Assembly (NCBI RefSeq): GCF_018128225.1
Contig: NZ_CP072377.1
Location: 1,736,001-1,800,000, forward strand
Length of the DNA: 64,000 nucleotides
Source: Leptotrichia sp. oral taxon 218
GTDB lineage: Bacteria; Fusobacteriota; Fusobacteriia; Fusobacteriales; Leptotrichiaceae
Reading direction: 5' to 3'
Position numbers and translations under genes: made by a program
The notes under the pieces: generated by a model
Told to the model about the DNA's origin: nothing
The model's database searches: none
What the model saw: only the letters and a program-made list of their open reading frames with translations
Shown here: positions 63,483 to 64,000 of the stretch, one piece after another
Layout: each line of letters begins with the position of its first letter
Numbering within the stretch: position 1 is the first letter of the stretch

Positions 63483-63980
63483 ATGAAAAAGAACATCTAT
63501 TTTTATGAAACAAACACTCCGATTGGAAAAATTGGAATCGTCACAACTCAAAATGATTCTCACATTACAGATTTAATTTGGGAATCAGATTTTGAAGATT
63601 TTAAAAAACATAATAATTTTAAAATTTGTGAAACTGAACTGATTAAACAAGTGAAAAAACAACTTTTTGAATATTTTGAAAAAAAACGAAAAAATTTTGA
63701 TTTGCCACTTTTGAAAGAAGGAACACCATTTCAAATTTCTGTTTGGAGTGCTCTTGAAAAAATTCCTTATGGCGAAACTTGTTCTTACAAAGATATTGCA
63801 ATCGCAATTGACAATCCAAAAGCTGTTCGTGCAGTTGGAATGGCAAATAATCGAAATAAAATTGCTATTTTTATTCCATGTCATCGTGTGGTTGGTGCAG
63901 ATGGAAAATTGGTTGGTTATGGTGGGGGACTTCATATTAAGCGATTTTTGTTGGAATTGGAAGAGTTTAAAATAAAATAA
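63483..63980 (+). CDS. ogt: Methylated-DNA--protein-cysteine S-methyltransferase (Ogt/MGMT)
   Basis: 165 residues. The active-site motif IPCHRVVG (Cys acceptor), with TPFQISVWSALEKIPYGETCSY and AVRAVGMANNRN (DNA-binding helix). Removes alkyl groups from O6-guanine by suicide transfer to the cysteine. Full length. AAGAGG precedes the ATG. The 176-bp gap before it holds no gene. Confidence 0.95.
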   Translation: MKKNIYFYETNTPIGKIGIVTTQNDSHITDLIWESDFEDFKKHNNFKICETELIKQVKKQLFEYFEKKRKNFDLPLLKEGTPFQISVWSALEKIPYGETCSYKDIAIAIDNPKAVRAVGMANNRNKIAIFIPCHRVVGADGKLVGYGGGLHIKRFLLELEEFKIK

Positions 63981-64000
63981 TTTTTATTTAAAATAAAAAA

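Overview
The window is very AT-rich, with homopolymer A/T runs in almost every intergenic gap. It comes from a Gram-negative-type anaerobe that most resembles Leptotrichia (Fusobacteria). The pointers are a giant autotransporter of the Leptotrichia/Fusobacterium type (unusual N-terminal module, proline-rich linker, beta-helix passenger, C-terminal beta-barrel), lpxK, an RND/TolC efflux system, a SIMPL-domain gene array, and firmicute-like items (whiA, sepF, rqcH, yqeK). Genus assignment is inference from gene content and style.

Layout. 1-2740 (minus strand): three tandem SIMPL-domain (DUF541) secreted-protein genes. 3003-14972 (plus strand): a housekeeping run with a kinase-less PASTA protein, rsgA, rpe, a MarR-FeoA regulator, a tRNA methyltransferase, a DUF4424-like protein, rsmD, xseB, ispA, a lipoprotein, pgeF, sppA and rqcH. 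15068-28574 (minus): a DUF4300 lipoprotein, an esterase-type Ig-like protein, a 3228-residue autotransporter and a parvulin-type periplasmic chaperone. 28647-40100 (minus): an ABC-2 exporter pair, then an efflux operon (TetR, TolC, adaptor, RND pump, PG0541-like protein) with a TnpB element between pump and last gene, and rseP. 40341-49669 (minus): yqeK, pyrG, fba, GH25 lysozyme, serS, an unknown gene, lpxK, whiA and a YwqK/MORN-like protein. 49851-56186 (minus): sepF, yggS split by a second copy of the same TnpB element, hemW and a phosphohexomutase. 56323-63980: tRNA-Arg, an MliC-like protein, a duplication scar, a cassette of three poorly known genes, rarA, an AAA-ATPase/nuclease-like protein and ogt.

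The strongest observations concern integrity and mobility. Five genes (second SIMPL gene, DUF4300 lipoprotein, RND pump, an unknown gene and lpxK) are each exactly one base short of an open frame. Each break falls at an A/T homopolymer of 5-7 bases. This suggests systematic homopolymer undercalling in the assembly, or rescue by slippage, rather than five independent pseudogenes. The two TnpB elements (about 1.9 kb each) share a conserved ~0.5 kb structured, apparently non-coding 5' region. Their terminal hairpin shows compensatory base changes between copies. Removing the second copy at the inferred borders restores a full yggS reading frame.

Other points: rsgA has no ATG/GTG/TTG start before its conserved N-terminus; a hairpin sits between the Shine-Dalgarno sequence and the ATG of the RND pump; a near-perfect 36-bp palindrome precedes the TetR gene; and an A17 tract abuts a -10 box ahead of a predicted PD-(D/E)XK gene. 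I found no CRISPR array, rRNA or prophage.
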